DNA from: Actinomycetota bacterium
GTDB taxonomy: Bacteria; Actinomycetota; Actinomycetes; Nanopelagicales; Nanopelagicaceae
Reading direction: 5' to 3'
Assembly (NCBI GenBank): GCA_026393035.1
Contig: JAPLAY010000062.1
Span: 26,606-90,605 of the forward strand
Length of the DNA: 64,000 nt
Both the position numbers and the translations under genes were made by a program. This document shows positions 1-10,974 of this stretch, in pieces. Positions within the stretch are counted from its first letter, which is position 1; every line of letters begins with the position of its first letter. A model generated the notes under the pieces. That model had not been told where the DNA came from and did not search any database. It saw only the letters and a program-made list of their open reading frames with translations.

Positions 1-1
1 T

Positions 2-484
2 CTGGGTCTGCTTCTGCGTTCTATTTACGCAGCAGTACTGCTCTTGGCGACCGTTGTGATCTCATTCTTTGCAACACTTGGCGCATGTGCAATTGTCTTC
101 AACCATATCTTCCACTTTAAAGGTGCGGATCCTTCATTCCCACTCTTCGCTTTCATTTTCCTAGTTGCACTTGGAATTGATTACAACATCTTCTTGATGA
201 CTCGCGTTCGCGAAGAAACACAGAAAATGGGTACAAGAGCAGGTATGACCAAGGCGCTGACTGTTACCGGTGGCGTAATTACCTCTGCAGGCATTGTTCT
301 TGCCGCTACCTTCGCGGTACTTGGAATTTTGCCGCTGGTATTTCTTGCCGAACTTGGATTCGCAGTTGGTTTCGGAGTTCTGTTAGACACAATGCTGGTC
401 CGCTCAATCCTGGTGCCTGCTTTAGTTCACGAAATTGGACCAAAAGTTTGGTGGCCTTCAAAGCTTCAACACCACGGTAAGTGA
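2..484 (+). CDS. MMPL family transporter, C-terminal part (5'-truncated by window edge)
   Basis: Frame is open from base 2; hydrophobic RND/MMPL-type C-terminus with 'ALGIDYNIFLMTRVREE' motif. Confidence 0.85.
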   Translation: MGLLLRSIYAAVLLLATVVISFFATLGACAIVFNHIFHFKGADPSFPLFAFIFLVALGIDYNIFLMTRVREETQKMGTRAGMTKALTVTGGVITSAGIVLAATFAVLGILPLVFLAELGFAVGFGVLLDTMLVRSILVPALVHEIGPKVWWPSKLQHHGK

Positions 485-1614
485 GTAAGTCTGTTGTAGT
501 AATTGGTGCAGGTTTAGCTGGTCTAACCTGCGCCATTTACCTACAGCGAAACGGATTACAAGTTACAGTTCTAGAAGCGAGTGATCGCGTAGGCGGTCGA
601 GTAAAAACTGATGAGGTAAATGGATTTCGTTTCGATCATGGATTTCAAGTTATCAATCCTAATTATTCTGAAATCCAACGGCTAGATGCGCTCTCCGGGT
701 TAGAGTTCAAAGAGATATTTACCAATCTACGGATCATTGAAGATGGTTCTGACTTAAAAATTGGTTTAAATCATTTAGGGAAAACTTTAAGTATCGGCTC
801 GGTGCTAGAGAAAGCTGCGCTAATTAATTTCTTAACGTTGAAACCAAAATCTGGAACGCTAGGTGATGCTGGGACAAAATTTCCAACAATTTATCGGCGC
901 TTGCTTTCACCATTTCTACGGGGAGTTTTCTTAACTGATCCAAGTTTGATTCGAGCAGATATTGCTCAAGAAATTATTCGTTCCTTTGTAATTGGGCGGC
1001 CAGGAGTTCCTGCCAATGGTGTTGGTGAGTTGAGCGAGGCGCTTGCCGACCAAGTTCTTGATGTGAAATTGGGTGCAATAGTTGATGGGATCGAGCAAGG
1101 GAGTGTTCATGGAAACTTTGGAACTCTCAACTGCGATGAGATTGTCGTAGCAACCGACTTAACAACGGCAGCTCAGATGCTTGATCTTGGAGAGATTCCT
1201 AAAACGATTAGCTCTACAACTTGGTATCACACGACTTCGGAAGCGCTCTGCGATGAAAATTACTTAGCTATAGATCCATCAACTCCATTAGTGAATTCAC
1301 TTGTTATCTCAAATGTTTCAAAATCATATGCACCAGCCGGAACCAATTTGATTTCAAGCACATCACTTGCGCCTATTTCAGAGAGTGAAGTTCGAAAAGA
1401 GTTAGCAAAGTTATGGCGATGCGATACCCACGCTTGGGATCTAGCTGCGAGATATGAAATTAAGCAATCACTAACGCTAAGGAGCGATCTGCTTAAACTA
1501 GATCGTAATCCCAAAGTGAGTTCAGGAATATACGTTGCAGGAGATCATCGAAGCGTGCCATCACAAAATGGGGCTATGAGATCGGGTCGATTGGTTGCGT
1601 TAGAACTTATTTAA
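481..1614 (+). CDS. FAD-dependent NAD(P)-binding amine oxidase/phytoene desaturase-like oxidoreductase
   Basis: N-terminal dinucleotide-binding motif VVIGAGLAGLTCAIYLQRNG, C-terminal 'GIYVAGDHRSVPSQNGAMRSGRLVA'. Confidence 0.85.
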   Translation: MSKSVVVIGAGLAGLTCAIYLQRNGLQVTVLEASDRVGGRVKTDEVNGFRFDHGFQVINPNYSEIQRLDALSGLEFKEIFTNLRIIEDGSDLKIGLNHLGKTLSIGSVLEKAALINFLTLKPKSGTLGDAGTKFPTIYRRLLSPFLRGVFLTDPSLIRADIAQEIIRSFVIGRPGVPANGVGELSEALADQVLDVKLGAIVDGIEQGSVHGNFGTLNCDEIVVATDLTTAAQMLDLGEIPKTISSTTWYHTTSEALCDENYLAIDPSTPLVNSLVISNVSKSYAPAGTNLISSTSLAPISESEVRKELAKLWRCDTHAWDLAARYEIKQSLTLRSDLLKLDRNPKVSSGIYVAGDHRSVPSQNGAMRSGRLVALELI

Positions 1615-2512
1615 CTGGTGCTACAAGCGCTTCAAGTGCTGTTGTTAAATGTGGATAATCAAAGTTAAAGCCATCGTTAACTAGAACATCTGGCAATATT
1701 TTCTTGGATCCCAAGATCTCGGTAGAGAATCCACCAAGTGCAAGCTTTAGTGCGAAACCAGGTGCCGGGAAGAGTGCTGGTCGGTGCATTGCTCGCGCAA
1801 GGGCCGCGGTGAATTCCTGATTTGTAGCTGGATTCGGCGCAGTTATATTAACTGGGCCCGAAACTTTTGACTCCATTAAATGGCAGATTGCGCGAACTTG
1901 ATCATGCAAAGTTATCCATGACCACCACTGTTTGCCGCTCCCAAGTTTTCCGCCGAGTCCTAATCTAAATAATGGAATCATGCGGCCAAGTGCGCCACCA
2001 GTTGGATCTAAAACTAATCCGGTTCTAATTTTTACAGTGCGAACATCTCCGGCTAAATCTGCAGCGCCTTCCCATTCGCGACATACGGCTGCAAGAAAAT
2101 CATCGCCACCACGGTCAGCTTCCGTTACTGCGCGATTGCCAGTCTCGCCATACCAACCGATTGCACTAGCCGAAATAAAGACTGATGGTTTCACAGTTGC
2201 AACTGCATTAGCAATCGCGGTTGTTCCAAGAAGTCTGGAATTTAATATTGTTGATTTATATTTCTTAGACCAACGCTTATCCCCAACGCCGGCGCCAGCC
2301 AAGTGAATAACGGCATCCACGCCTTCTAGTGCAGATAAATCAACGCTTCCAGATTGTGGATCCCAGGTAATTTCATCGCGTGCAATCGCCGGACGTCGAA
2401 CAAACCTTTGAACGGTATGACCTTCGTTGCGAAGGTGGCCCACTAAGGCAGTTCCGATTAAACCGGAAGCGCCAGTTACCGCTACACGTTGTGGCGGAAG
2501 GCGAGTTGCCAT
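1607..2512 (-). CDS. TIGR01777-type NAD-dependent epimerase/dehydratase
   Basis: VAVTGASGLIGTALVGHL, ISASAIGWYG, conserved C-terminal domain layout. Confidence 0.88.
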   Translation of the reverse strand: MATRLPPQRVAVTGASGLIGTALVGHLRNEGHTVQRFVRRPAIARDEITWDPQSGSVDLSALEGVDAVIHLAGAGVGDKRWSKKYKSTILNSRLLGTTAIANAVATVKPSVFISASAIGWYGETGNRAVTEADRGGDDFLAAVCREWEGAADLAGDVRTVKIRTGLVLDPTGGALGRMIPLFRLGLGGKLGSGKQWWSWITLHDQVRAICHLMESKVSGPVNITAPNPATNQEFTAALARAMHRPALFPAPGFALKLALGGFSTEILGSKKILPDVLVNDGFNFDYPHLTTALEALVAPVK

Positions 2513-2514
2513 CG

Positions 2515-4182
2515 TTACGAAAGACCCAAATCAGATTCGAAACGGCCACCTTCTAGGCGGTCCTTAAGTGTCACTAAGAAACGTGCGGCATCGGCGCCAT
2601 CAACAATTCTGTGATCGTATGAAAGTCCGAGATAGACCATTGAACGAACTGCAATGGTTTCGCCGCCATCTGTTCCCTTCATAACCATTGGTCGCTTAAC
2701 AACTGCGCCAAGGCCAAGTATTGCAACCTGTGGTTGGTTAATGATTGGAGTATCAAACAGTGCACCGCGACTTCCGGTATTTGTGATGGTAAATGTTCCG
2801 CCACCTAATTCATCTGGTGAAATCTTATTGTCGCGAGTTCTAGCTGCGACATCAGCGATCTTGCGTGCAACACCACCCATATTTAAATCACCGGCGTCAC
2901 GAATAACTGGAACTAGTAGACCGCGTTCAGTATCAACGGCAATTCCAAGGTGTTCGGCGCCATGATAAGTAATTTGATCGCCTGTTACAGAGGCATTCAA
3001 GACTGGATGTTGCTTCAGTGCTTCGCAGACGGCGACAGCAAAGAATGGCAAGAACGAAAGCTTTGTGCCTTCGCGGGCTTCAAATGAAGCTTTCGCGCGA
3101 TCACGCAACCTTGCAATTGCTGTGACATCTACTTCGATAACGGTTGTTAGTTGCGCGCTAACATGAAGTGATTCAAGCATGCGCTCTGCAATAACTTTGC
3201 GAAGTCGTGACATTGTCACAGTTGTTCCGCGAAGTGGAGATACTGAAACTGGAGCAGCGCTTTGCGTTGGAGCACTTGGTGCAACTGCAGCAGGTGCGCT
3301 TTGGAATGGCGCAGCAGCTTTAGGCGCAGCAGCCAATACATCTTCCTTGCGAATACGACCGCCGATTCCGGTTCCCTTAACTTTTGAAAGATCAACGTTA
3401 TTTTCAGCTGCAAATTTACGAACAATAGGGGTTACATAAGCATCATCATTTGAAACTTGAGCAACCGGAGCTGCAACAACTGGCGCAGGTGGTGGTGTTA
3501 CTGGCGCAGGTGGTGGTGTTACTGGCGCTGCAACAACTGGCGCTACTGGTGCAACCACAGCAGCAGGCGCACCTGAACCGCCGATGACAGCGAGTCTTGC
3601 GCCAACAGGTACGGTTGAATCAACTGCAACATCAATTGAAACTAAAGTTCCAGATGCTGGTGATGGGATTTCGGTATCAACTTTGTCGGTAGAAACTTCA
3701 AGAAGTGCTTCATCAACTGCAACTTGATCACCGACGTTCTTTAGCCAACGAGTAACTGTTCCTTCAGTAACTGATTCGCCAAGTGCTGGCATAGTCACAA
3801 TGGTTCCACTTGAAGATGCAACCACAGCCGCAACCGCAGCCGCAACTACTGGTGCAACTGGTGCAGGTGGCGGAGTGACAACTGCAGCAGGAGCAGCCGG
3901 TGCCGCAACTACAGGTGCAGCGGCAGGTGTCGAAGGTGCAGCAGCGCCATCAGCAATAATTGCTAGCTCGGCCCCAACTGCGACGGTTGAATCAACAGCA
4001 ACAACAATTTTTTGTAGAACACCAGCGACTGGTGAAGGGATTTCAGTATCAACTTTGTCGGTAGAAACTTCTAGTAATGGTTCATCAACGGCAACTACAT
4101 CACCTTCATTTTTTAACCAACGCGTAACAGTTCCTTCAGTTACCGATTCGCCAAGTGCTGGCATCGTTACAGAAAAGGTCAT
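2515..4182 (-). CDS. sucB: 2-oxoacid dehydrogenase E2 (dihydrolipoamide succinyl/acyltransferase) with two lipoyl domains
   Basis: Two lipoyl motifs ([12 protein letters not shown]), E3-binding domain, catalytic [14 protein letters not shown]. Confidence 0.92.
   Translation of the reverse strand: MTFSVTMPALGESVTEGTVTRWLKNEGDVVAVDEPLLEVSTDKVDTEIPSPVAGVLQKIVVAVDSTVAVGAELAIIADGAAAPSTPAAAPVVAAPAAPAAVVTPPPAPVAPVVAAAVAAVVASSSGTIVTMPALGESVTEGTVTRWLKNVGDQVAVDEALLEVSTDKVDTEIPSPASGTLVSIDVAVDSTVPVGARLAVIGGSGAPAAVVAPVAPVVAAPVTPPPAPVTPPPAPVVAAPVAQVSNDDAYVTPIVRKFAAENNVDLSKVKGTGIGGRIRKEDVLAAAPKAAAPFQSAPAAVAPSAPTQSAAPVSVSPLRGTTVTMSRLRKVIAERMLESLHVSAQLTTVIEVDVTAIARLRDRAKASFEAREGTKLSFLPFFAVAVCEALKQHPVLNASVTGDQITYHGAEHLGIAVDTERGLLVPVIRDAGDLNMGGVARKIADVAARTRDNKISPDELGGGTFTITNTGSRGALFDTPIINQPQVAILGLGAVVKRPMVMKGTDGGETIAVRSMVYLGLSYDHRIVDGADAARFLVTLKDRLEGGRFESDLGLS
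3481..3522. repeat. 21-bp tandem repeat (2 copies) in the Pro/Ala linker of E2
   Basis: tggcgcaggtggtggtgttac repeated directly twice. Confidence 0.85.
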
Positions 4183-4196
4183 TTTATTTTCTCCCG

Positions 4197-5564
4197 TTAC
4201 CCGTGTGCATGTAGTGGTTTACCAGCAAGTGCTAGATGCGCTTCGCCAACTGCTTCGGAAAGAGTTGGATGAGCATGAATCAAAGCAGCAACATCAGATG
4301 CTTCTGCTTCCCAGTTGAATATTAATTGTGCCTCAGCCAATAGTTCGCCAACACGGGCACCGACCATATGAATTCCTAGAACTGGCCCATTCTTCGCTGC
4401 GACTAATTTGATCCCGCCAGCAGTTTTTAGAATTTGAGCTTTACCGTTTCCAGCTAAATCGTAATTTAGTTCAACCACATCATGGCCACGCTCTTTTGCT
4501 TGCGCAGTTGTTAAGCCAACTGAGGCAACTTCTGGTTCGGAATATGTAACTCGAGGAACACCGTCGTAATTAATTGGGCGTGGATTTAAGCCAGCGATTT
4601 CTTCTGCTACCAAAATGCCTTCACCAAAACCGACGTGTGCAAGCTGGAGGGTTGGGATTAGATCGCCAACTGCCCAAATGCCTGGAACGTTTGTGCGGCA
4701 CTTGTTATCAACTAGAACATAGCCACGATCCATATTTAAGCCAGCTTCTTCATATCCAAGGTTTGCAGATACTGGGCCACGGCCTACAGCAACAAGTAAT
4801 ACTTCTGAGGTAAAGGTCTTGCCATCTTCAAGCGTGACAGTTACGCCCTTTTTATCCTTGCTTGCTGACTTGAATCGAACACCAAGTTCAAAATTAATTC
4901 CACGCTTTCTAAATGCGCGCTCTAATTGCTTACTTGAAGATTCATCCTCTAGCGCAATTAGGTGTGGCAGGCCTTCGATAATTGTTACTTCAGCGCCAAA
5001 AGATTTCCAAACTGATGCAAACTCGCAGCCGATTACACCGCCGCCAAGAACGATCACACTTGCCGGGACTCGGTCCATTGCAATTGCTTGTTCGCTGGTA
5101 ATAATTTGGGTGCCATCGACATCAAGACCGGGAAGAGTTTTTGGATACGAACCTGTTGCCAGCACAATATTTTTACCAGTGTATTTAACACCGTTAACTT
5201 CAACTTCGTTCTTCGAAACTAGGCGACCATGGCCTTCGATGTATGTAACGTTTCGGGATTTAACAAGTCCTTGCAAACCTTTATGAAGCTTTGAAACTAC
5301 GCCATCCTTATAAGCATTTACTGCCAACATATCTATTCCAATGAATTTGGTGTTGACTCCAAAGTCAGATGAATGTCTAGAACTATCTGCAACTTCGCCG
5401 GCATGTAGTAGCGCCTTTGTCGGAATACATCCTCTGTGTAAACAGGTTCCGCCAAGCTTTCCCTCTTCGATAAGAGCAACGCTTAATCCAAGTTGTGATG
5501 AACGTAGGGCGCAGGCATATCCGCCGCTGCCTCCACCAAGAATTACTACATCAAATTGCGACAC
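4197..5564 (-). CDS. lpdA: Dihydrolipoyl dehydrogenase
   Basis: [18 protein letters not shown] redox-active motif, C-terminal [17 protein letters not shown]. Confidence 0.95.
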   Translation of the reverse strand: MSQFDVVILGGGSGGYACALRSSQLGLSVALIEEGKLGGTCLHRGCIPTKALLHAGEVADSSRHSSDFGVNTKFIGIDMLAVNAYKDGVVSKLHKGLQGLVKSRNVTYIEGHGRLVSKNEVEVNGVKYTGKNIVLATGSYPKTLPGLDVDGTQIITSEQAIAMDRVPASVIVLGGGVIGCEFASVWKSFGAEVTIIEGLPHLIALEDESSSKQLERAFRKRGINFELGVRFKSASKDKKGVTVTLEDGKTFTSEVLLVAVGRGPVSANLGYEEAGLNMDRGYVLVDNKCRTNVPGIWAVGDLIPTLQLAHVGFGEGILVAEEIAGLNPRPINYDGVPRVTYSEPEVASVGLTTAQAKERGHDVVELNYDLAGNGKAQILKTAGGIKLVAAKNGPVLGIHMVGARVGELLAEAQLIFNWEAEASDVAALIHAHPTLSEAVGEAHLALAGKPLHAHG

Positions 5565-5636
5565 AAAGCGCCTTTCTCTTCTCGAGCACCCAATCTTGCC
5601 ACGAATTCCCGCTGAGCCTAATTGAGGGGCAAGAGG

Positions 5637-7051
5637 TTATTTCGAACTCCGTGGAACCCCAGGTAATTGTGATGAAGCCGACTCAACCAGAGTCACAAGT
5701 GAGCGAAGTGCGATTCCAGTGCCGCCAACAGGCGTGTATCCATGTGCAGTGGATTCGTTATATGACGGCCCCGCAATATCTAGATGTAGCCAAGGTAGAT
5801 CGCCCTCGATGAACTCTTTTAGAAATAACCCAGCGACCAACATTCCACCCATGCGGTCTCCAATATTTGCAATATCTGCAACAGGGGAGTCGAGTGATGC
5901 ACGAAGCTCTTCTGGAAGTGGCATTGGCCAGAATGCCTCACCTGCTTTTTCAGAAGCAGTTAAGAATTCGCCAGAAAATTCATAATTGTTTGTCATAACT
6001 GCGCTAGTACGAGTTCCAAGTGCAACTACTTGTGCCCCAGTCAAAGTGGCAACGTCGATGATTCCATCAAGTCCACCAGCTTTAGATCCGACTTCTTGCG
6101 CTCGCACGAGTGCATCAGCAAGAACTAATCTGCCTTCCGCATCTGGGTTTAAGACTTCTACACTCTTTCCACCATAAATATAAATAATGTCACTTGGTCT
6201 AGTTGCATTTTCACTGACCATATTTTCAGCAAGTGGCGCCCAGGCGTCGATTGCAATTGGCAATTTCAATTCGGCGATTGCGAAGACCGCGCCAATAACC
6301 GCAATGCATAACGTCGCTTTGCACTCTTTGGTGAATATGAAATACGCAGAAGTCTTGGTGGATTAGCTGAACCTTGTCCTACTCCAATTATTCCGCCGTA
6401 GCCCTGACTTTTTAGTGCACTCTCATTCAATATTTCGACTTTTAATCCAAGTGGAGTTGCAATCTTTTTCATTCGATTACAGAACGAGTCCGGAGTTAGA
6501 TGGCTAGGAGGCGTATTAATAAGATCGCGAACTGTCGCAGTATGGCGCGCAATAATCTCGGCACGCACTAATGCTCGTTTTACAGCAGCATCTGAAGTTG
6601 ATTTAATCGCGATGAGTATCTGCCCTAATGGCTCTTTGAAATCTCCCTTGGAACTCGCTCTAAATTCATTAAACGCATATGCGCCTAGTGCAGCGCCTTC
6701 TGCAACTGCAGAAACTTGAGCCAAATTTGTTGCAGGCAGGGCAAAGGTTGCGGAAGTTACGCCAGCAAGTTCACGTGCGGCTGCGCCAGCGCCACGGCGA
6801 AGAATTTCAGGGTCATAAGATTTCGCAGTTTCGCCAAGACCGGTGAAATAAATAGTTGTTGGTTTTGAAAATGGAACCTTAACAATCTCATCAACTTTGC
6901 CGGTTGCGCCTAGATTCTTCAATATTTCTAGCAACGCCTTTTCATTAAGTGAGATCGCGCCAGATTCAATCTGCAATTTGCCTTTTGAATTTGAGAGGCC
7001 AACAACTGCGTATGGTGTTGCAATACTCGATGCCAACTTTAACGCCTGCAT
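5637..7051 (-). pseudogene. pepA: Leucyl aminopeptidase (M17), apparently disrupted by an internal deletion plus frameshift; seen as ORFs 6266-7051 (N-terminal part) and 5637-6269 (C-terminal part)
   Basis: N-part ends ...GVGQGSANPPRLLRISYSPKSAKRRYAL; C-frame resumes at AVFAIAELKLPIAIDAWAPLAENM...NPDAEGRLVLADAL. The intervening GKGxTFDxGG...MKxDMxGAA segment is missing. Confidence 0.85.
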
Positions 7052-7157
7052 GAAACCTCCGATTGTGAGCCACTGATGCGTGACAAGACTAGCGAACTAT
7101 AAATCAATACCGAGGCTTAACCTAAGTTGAAGCGGGATTTGAGATAAGTTTGCCGCT

Positions 7158-8273
7158 ATGAAATCTCCACTATTTGACTGGCACCTTGCAAATTCTGCGA
7201 AATTGGCAGATTTTGGCGGATGGGATATGCCAATTGAATATCCAAAAGGCGTCGGCGAATTTTCTGGTGGAACCCTCGCTGAACATGCTGCAGTCCGCGA
7301 ACGCGTTGGAATTTTCGATGTCTCACACCTTGGCAAAATTAGCGTCAAAGGTAATGGCGCCAAGAGTTTTGTAAATCAGATGGTGACTAATGACCTTTAT
7401 CGAATTGGCCCGGGCCAAGCGCAATACAACTTGTTCTGCAATGACGCGGGTGGCGTTATCGACGATCTAATAATTTATGAATTTTCTCCCGACGATATTT
7501 TTATTATCCCAAATGCAGCAAACTGTGCTCAGGTAGCTTCTGATTTATCAGCAGCAGCGCCATCGGGCATTGAAGTCAGAAACATTCACCAAGATTTTGC
7601 AGTTCTTGCAATCCAAGGCCCAGACAGCGCGAAGGTGATGGCCAATTTAGGTTTGCAATTAGAAATGGATTACATGTCATTTGTTAAAACGCTTATTCCT
7701 GGACACGAAGATTTGGGCGAAGTAATTATTTGCAGAACTGGCTATAGCGGGGAATTTGGTTACGAAATTCTTCCACGTTGGAAAAGTTCAGAGAAGGTCT
7801 GGGAAATACTTGTTACCGAGATTGCAAAACTCGATGGCAGAGTTTGTGGCCTGGGAGCCAGAGACACTCTTAGAACTGAGATGGGATACCCACTTCACGG
7901 CCACGAACTCTCACTAGAAATTACGCCAGTTCAAGCAAGTGCATCTTGGGCAGTTGTATTTTCTAAAGAGTCATTTCGGGGTAAAGCAGCGTTGGTTGCA
8001 GAGAAAGCAAATGGTCCGAAGCAAATTCTTCGCGCAATTAAGTGTGAAGATCGGGGAATCCCAAGAGCAGGTATGTTCGTTTTAAGTACTAAAGGTGAGC
8101 AGATTGGTCTGGTAACTAGCGGAACTTTCTCACCGACTCTAAAAATTGGTATCGGGCTGGCGCTTATAAAACCAGAAGCAAAAGTTGGAGATAGCGTTCA
8201 GATTGATATTCGGGGACGCATGAGCCAAGCCACCGTTGTTAAAGCGCCATTCGTTGAATCTAAGGTTCGCTAG
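7158..8273 (+). CDS. gcvT: Glycine cleavage system T protein (aminomethyltransferase)
   Basis: FGGWDMPIEYP, FDVSHLGKISVKG, CGLGARDTLRTEMGYPLHGHEL. Confidence 0.95.
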   Translation: MKSPLFDWHLANSAKLADFGGWDMPIEYPKGVGEFSGGTLAEHAAVRERVGIFDVSHLGKISVKGNGAKSFVNQMVTNDLYRIGPGQAQYNLFCNDAGGVIDDLIIYEFSPDDIFIIPNAANCAQVASDLSAAAPSGIEVRNIHQDFAVLAIQGPDSAKVMANLGLQLEMDYMSFVKTLIPGHEDLGEVIICRTGYSGEFGYEILPRWKSSEKVWEILVTEIAKLDGRVCGLGARDTLRTEMGYPLHGHELSLEITPVQASASWAVVFSKESFRGKAALVAEKANGPKQILRAIKCEDRGIPRAGMFVLSTKGEQIGLVTSGTFSPTLKIGIGLALIKPEAKVGDSVQIDIRGRMSQATVVKAPFVESKVR

Positions 8274-8276
8274 CTC

Positions 8277-9038
8277 TTACTTTTCTTTCTTGGCAACGAT
8301 TACTGGACGACCAGATTCAAGCGTGTAAACATTGATTCGGTTTTCGAAGGCGCTCTTTAATTCAGGTGAATGAATTACCTCATCAGATGAGCCATTAAGC
8401 AGAACGCGGCCTTCCTGCATAACAATTATTTTTTCGGCATACATGGCTGCAAGAGTTATGTCGTGCATAGTTGAAATAATCGTTACACCACGTTCTTTTA
8501 GTAATTCAATATTGTTTAGAACTGCGATTTGGTGATGGAGATCTAAGGCGCTTGTTGGTTCATCGAGCAGAATCAGAGTTGGTTCCTGGACTAGGGCGCG
8601 AGCAATTAGCGCACGTTGCATTTCACCGCCAGATAACTGCGTAACAAATTGGTTCTGCATTCCAAAGAGTCCGGTGAGTTTTAGAATTTCAGCAACAAGC
8701 TTTCGACTGCTGGTGCTTTCGTTACCCCAGCCATCACGCTTAGATCGGCCGAGCATTACATATTCGCTGACGCTCATCCCAATTGGAATTTGTGGATGTT
8801 GTGGGACGAAGGCAACGTTCCTGTCATGGTTCTTAAATACTTCAACACCACTATCCGTAATTGAACCTGAATAATTTTGCGAACCAAGCAGAGCCTTTAG
8901 AAATGTAGTTTTGCCAGCGCCGTTAGGGCCAACGAGGCAGGTCCACTTTCCATGTTCGATCTCGAGGCTGATACCCCTTAGGACTTCTCTTGAACCAAGA
9001 CGAACTGTTAGATCCTCTACTTTAATAACTGATGTCAT
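8277..9038 (-). CDS. ABC transporter ATP-binding protein, cobalamin/siderophore/heme type (BtuD/FecE-like)
   Basis: Walker A GPNGAGKTTFLKAL, LSGGEMQRALIARAL, LILLDEPTSALD. Confidence 0.92.
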   Translation of the reverse strand: MTSVIKVEDLTVRLGSREVLRGISLEIEHGKWTCLVGPNGAGKTTFLKALLGSQNYSGSITDSGVEVFKNHDRNVAFVPQHPQIPIGMSVSEYVMLGRSKRDGWGNESTSSRKLVAEILKLTGLFGMQNQFVTQLSGGEMQRALIARALVQEPTLILLDEPTSALDLHHQIAVLNNIELLKERGVTIISTMHDITLAAMYAEKIIVMQEGRVLLNGSSDEVIHSPELKSAFENRINVYTLESGRPVIVAKKEK

Positions 9039-10063
9039 TTAGAAACCAATCTCTTCTTTCGTAGGACAACAAGGAAGAATGGCGCGCCAACAAAGGCGGT
9101 GATAACTCCAATTGGGAGTTCAGCAGGAGAGAGCAGAGTTCTTGCGCCTAAATCAGCGAGAACTAAGAAGCTTGCTCCAACTAAAGCAATGGTTAACAAA
9201 CCTCTATTGGTTACGCGATGTGTTATGCCGCGAACTAAGTGCGGAACCACAATTCCAACGAAACCAATCAGCCCACTTGCCGATACCGCAGTTGCTGTTG
9301 CAAGCGTTGCGGCGACTACTGCAATAACACGTAACTTATTTGGATTAATTCCAAGTGAATAAGCCTCTTCATCGGTGAGCATCAAACCATCTAATTGTTT
9401 TGAAACTGTGATGAGGATGGTCAGTGCAATAAAGATATAGACCGATGACCAAGCAACTTTCTGCCAATTTGCAACTGTTAATTCGCCAAGTATCCAGGAG
9501 TAGACCGGACGAAGCGACGAGCTATTTCGTTGCTGGAGATAAGTTTGTACTGCGGTTGCAAAAGACCCAACTGCAATACCTGAAAGCAGAAGTGAGTTTG
9601 GTTCTGCGAAGAATTTTCCAGATATAAAGAAACTGACCAAAACAGCGAGTATCGCACCAAAGAATGAAAAAATTGGAAGCAGGCTATATAAATCAGCACC
9701 AGCGCTTGTGATTGCAATAGTGGCGCCTAAGCCGGCACCTGCCGCAGCACCAAGAAGATATGGATCGGCGAGCGGATTTCTAAATACTGTTTGATAAACC
9801 GCACCACTTGTTGCAAGAGCTGCACCGACTAGCGCTGCTAATAAGGCACGAGGTAATCGCAAATCAATTAAGAGTGTGCGCTCTTGCCCATTTAATCCGC
9901 CAGGCAAGCCAAAAAGTGTCTTTATAATTTTCATGAAATCTAGGGATACTGGGCCAAAACTAACTGCCAATATCCCAACGAAAAAAAGCAGGGCAAAAGA
10001 GAGCGCAGTTATCTTCCAATTCCAGATCGGAGAAAGCGTGCTCTCAGTGTTAGCAGTTTTCAT
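9035..10063 (-). CDS. ABC transporter permease, FecCD/BtuC family
   Basis: LRLPRALLAALVGAALATSGAVYQTVFRNPLADPYLLG family signature. Confidence 0.93.
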   Translation of the reverse strand: MKTANTESTLSPIWNWKITALSFALLFFVGILAVSFGPVSLDFMKIIKTLFGLPGGLNGQERTLLIDLRLPRALLAALVGAALATSGAVYQTVFRNPLADPYLLGAAAGAGLGATIAITSAGADLYSLLPIFSFFGAILAVLVSFFISGKFFAEPNSLLLSGIAVGSFATAVQTYLQQRNSSSLRPVYSWILGELTVANWQKVAWSSVYIFIALTILITVSKQLDGLMLTDEEAYSLGINPNKLRVIAVVAATLATATAVSASGLIGFVGIVVPHLVRGITHRVTNRGLLTIALVGASFLVLADLGARTLLSPAELPIGVITAFVGAPFFLVVLRKKRLVSK

Positions 10064-10065
10064 GA

Positions 10066-10941
10066 TTACTTCTTAGTTCCAATCTGAGAGATTGACTTAG
10101 CAATGAATTCATAGAAATCAGCAAGACGTGGACCCCATCTAGATGGAATATCTTCGGGCAGCGAGATTACATCCTTATTCTTAACTGCAGCTATCCCGTT
10201 CCAACCTGGTCGCTTAATTAAGGTAGAAATCGATTCGCCATACTGAGCATCAGATAAAAATATAATTCCTGGATTAGCCTTTATTAGATATTCCGATTGC
10301 AGTTGCGGATATCCAGCTGAATCTGCGCTAGCTGCTGGGTCTGCAACATTTGAAAGATTGAAATCCTTATAAACCTTGCCGATGAAAGTATCGGAAGTGG
10401 CCGAATATAAAGTGTTATCTAATTCGTGAAAGAAGGTGATCTTCTTGCTCTTGCGGGCACTTTTAATAGCTGTACTGATTCGTGATTTCATATTTGAAAT
10501 CGTGTTCTGTGCGCCAGTTAAATTTCCAGTTACACGCCCAAGTGCGGTCACCTCGGAATAAGCTTGTTTCAAATTTTCGGGGGCTCTCTCCAGAAACACT
10601 GCAATCTTTAACTTCTCAAGGGCAGCCTTTATTTCAAGGGCCTTGGTTGCATCAGCATTCAAAATTATTAAATCTGGTTTGTAATTTAAGAGCGCTTCAA
10701 CATTAGGACTAAATGCAGAGAGCTTGGTAATTGGTGCCGCACTTGGATAATTCGATAAATCATCAACCGCAATTACTTGTTTGCCGGCGCCAATTGCAAA
10801 TAGCGATTCCGTGGCACTTGGTGACAGCGAGATGATGCGCTTTGGAATTGGATTTGCTGCAGAAGCTGGAAGTATTGGATTCACTATGGCTGCTATTGCT
10901 GCAACCGATACAAGTAACCCAAAATTTTTGGACTTAAACAT
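10066..10941 (-). CDS. ABC transporter substrate-binding protein, BtuF-like (vitamin B12 predicted from the riboswitch)
   Basis: PKRIISLSPSATESLFAIGAGKQVIAVDDLSNYP; start taken as ATG at 10941 (the ORF track starts at upstream TTG 10956, which lies in the SD). Confidence 0.88.
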   Translation of the reverse strand: MFKSKNFGLLVSVAAIAAIVNPILPASAANPIPKRIISLSPSATESLFAIGAGKQVIAVDDLSNYPSAAPITKLSAFSPNVEALLNYKPDLIILNADATKALEIKAALEKLKIAVFLERAPENLKQAYSEVTALGRVTGNLTGAQNTISNMKSRISTAIKSARKSKKITFFHELDNTLYSATSDTFIGKVYKDFNLSNVADPAASADSAGYPQLQSEYLIKANPGIIFLSDAQYGESISTLIKRPGWNGIAAVKNKDVISLPEDIPSRWGPRLADFYEFIAKSISQIGTKK

Positions 10942-10947
10942 AAAAAT

Positions 10948-10971
10948 CTCCCTCAAGAGTTTTTGAGGGAG
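10948..10971 (-). promoter_or_regulatory. Shine-Dalgarno-sequestering hairpin before the BtuF-like start codon
   Basis: CTCCCTCAA / TTGAGGGAG, perfect 9-bp stem with 6-nt loop; 3' arm contains GAGGGAG just upstream of ATG at 10941. Confidence 0.7.
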
Positions 10972-10974
10972 GAA

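Noticed and set aside
3440-3560. GGTGGTGGTGTTACTGGCGCA-type repeats as a possible CRISPR or regulatory array
   Set aside because: In-frame Pro/Ala linker coding repeat of E2 without spacers.
3800-4318. 172-aa plus-strand ORF rich in Ala/Thr/Gly
   Set aside because: Antisense of the low-complexity Pro/Ala linker and lipoyl domain of E2 and the start of lpdA; no independent family signal.
7052-7157. Possible glycine riboswitch upstream of gcvT
   Set aside because: The intergenic gap is only about 105 nt and I saw no recognisable aptamer core; it is also divergent promoter space for pepA.
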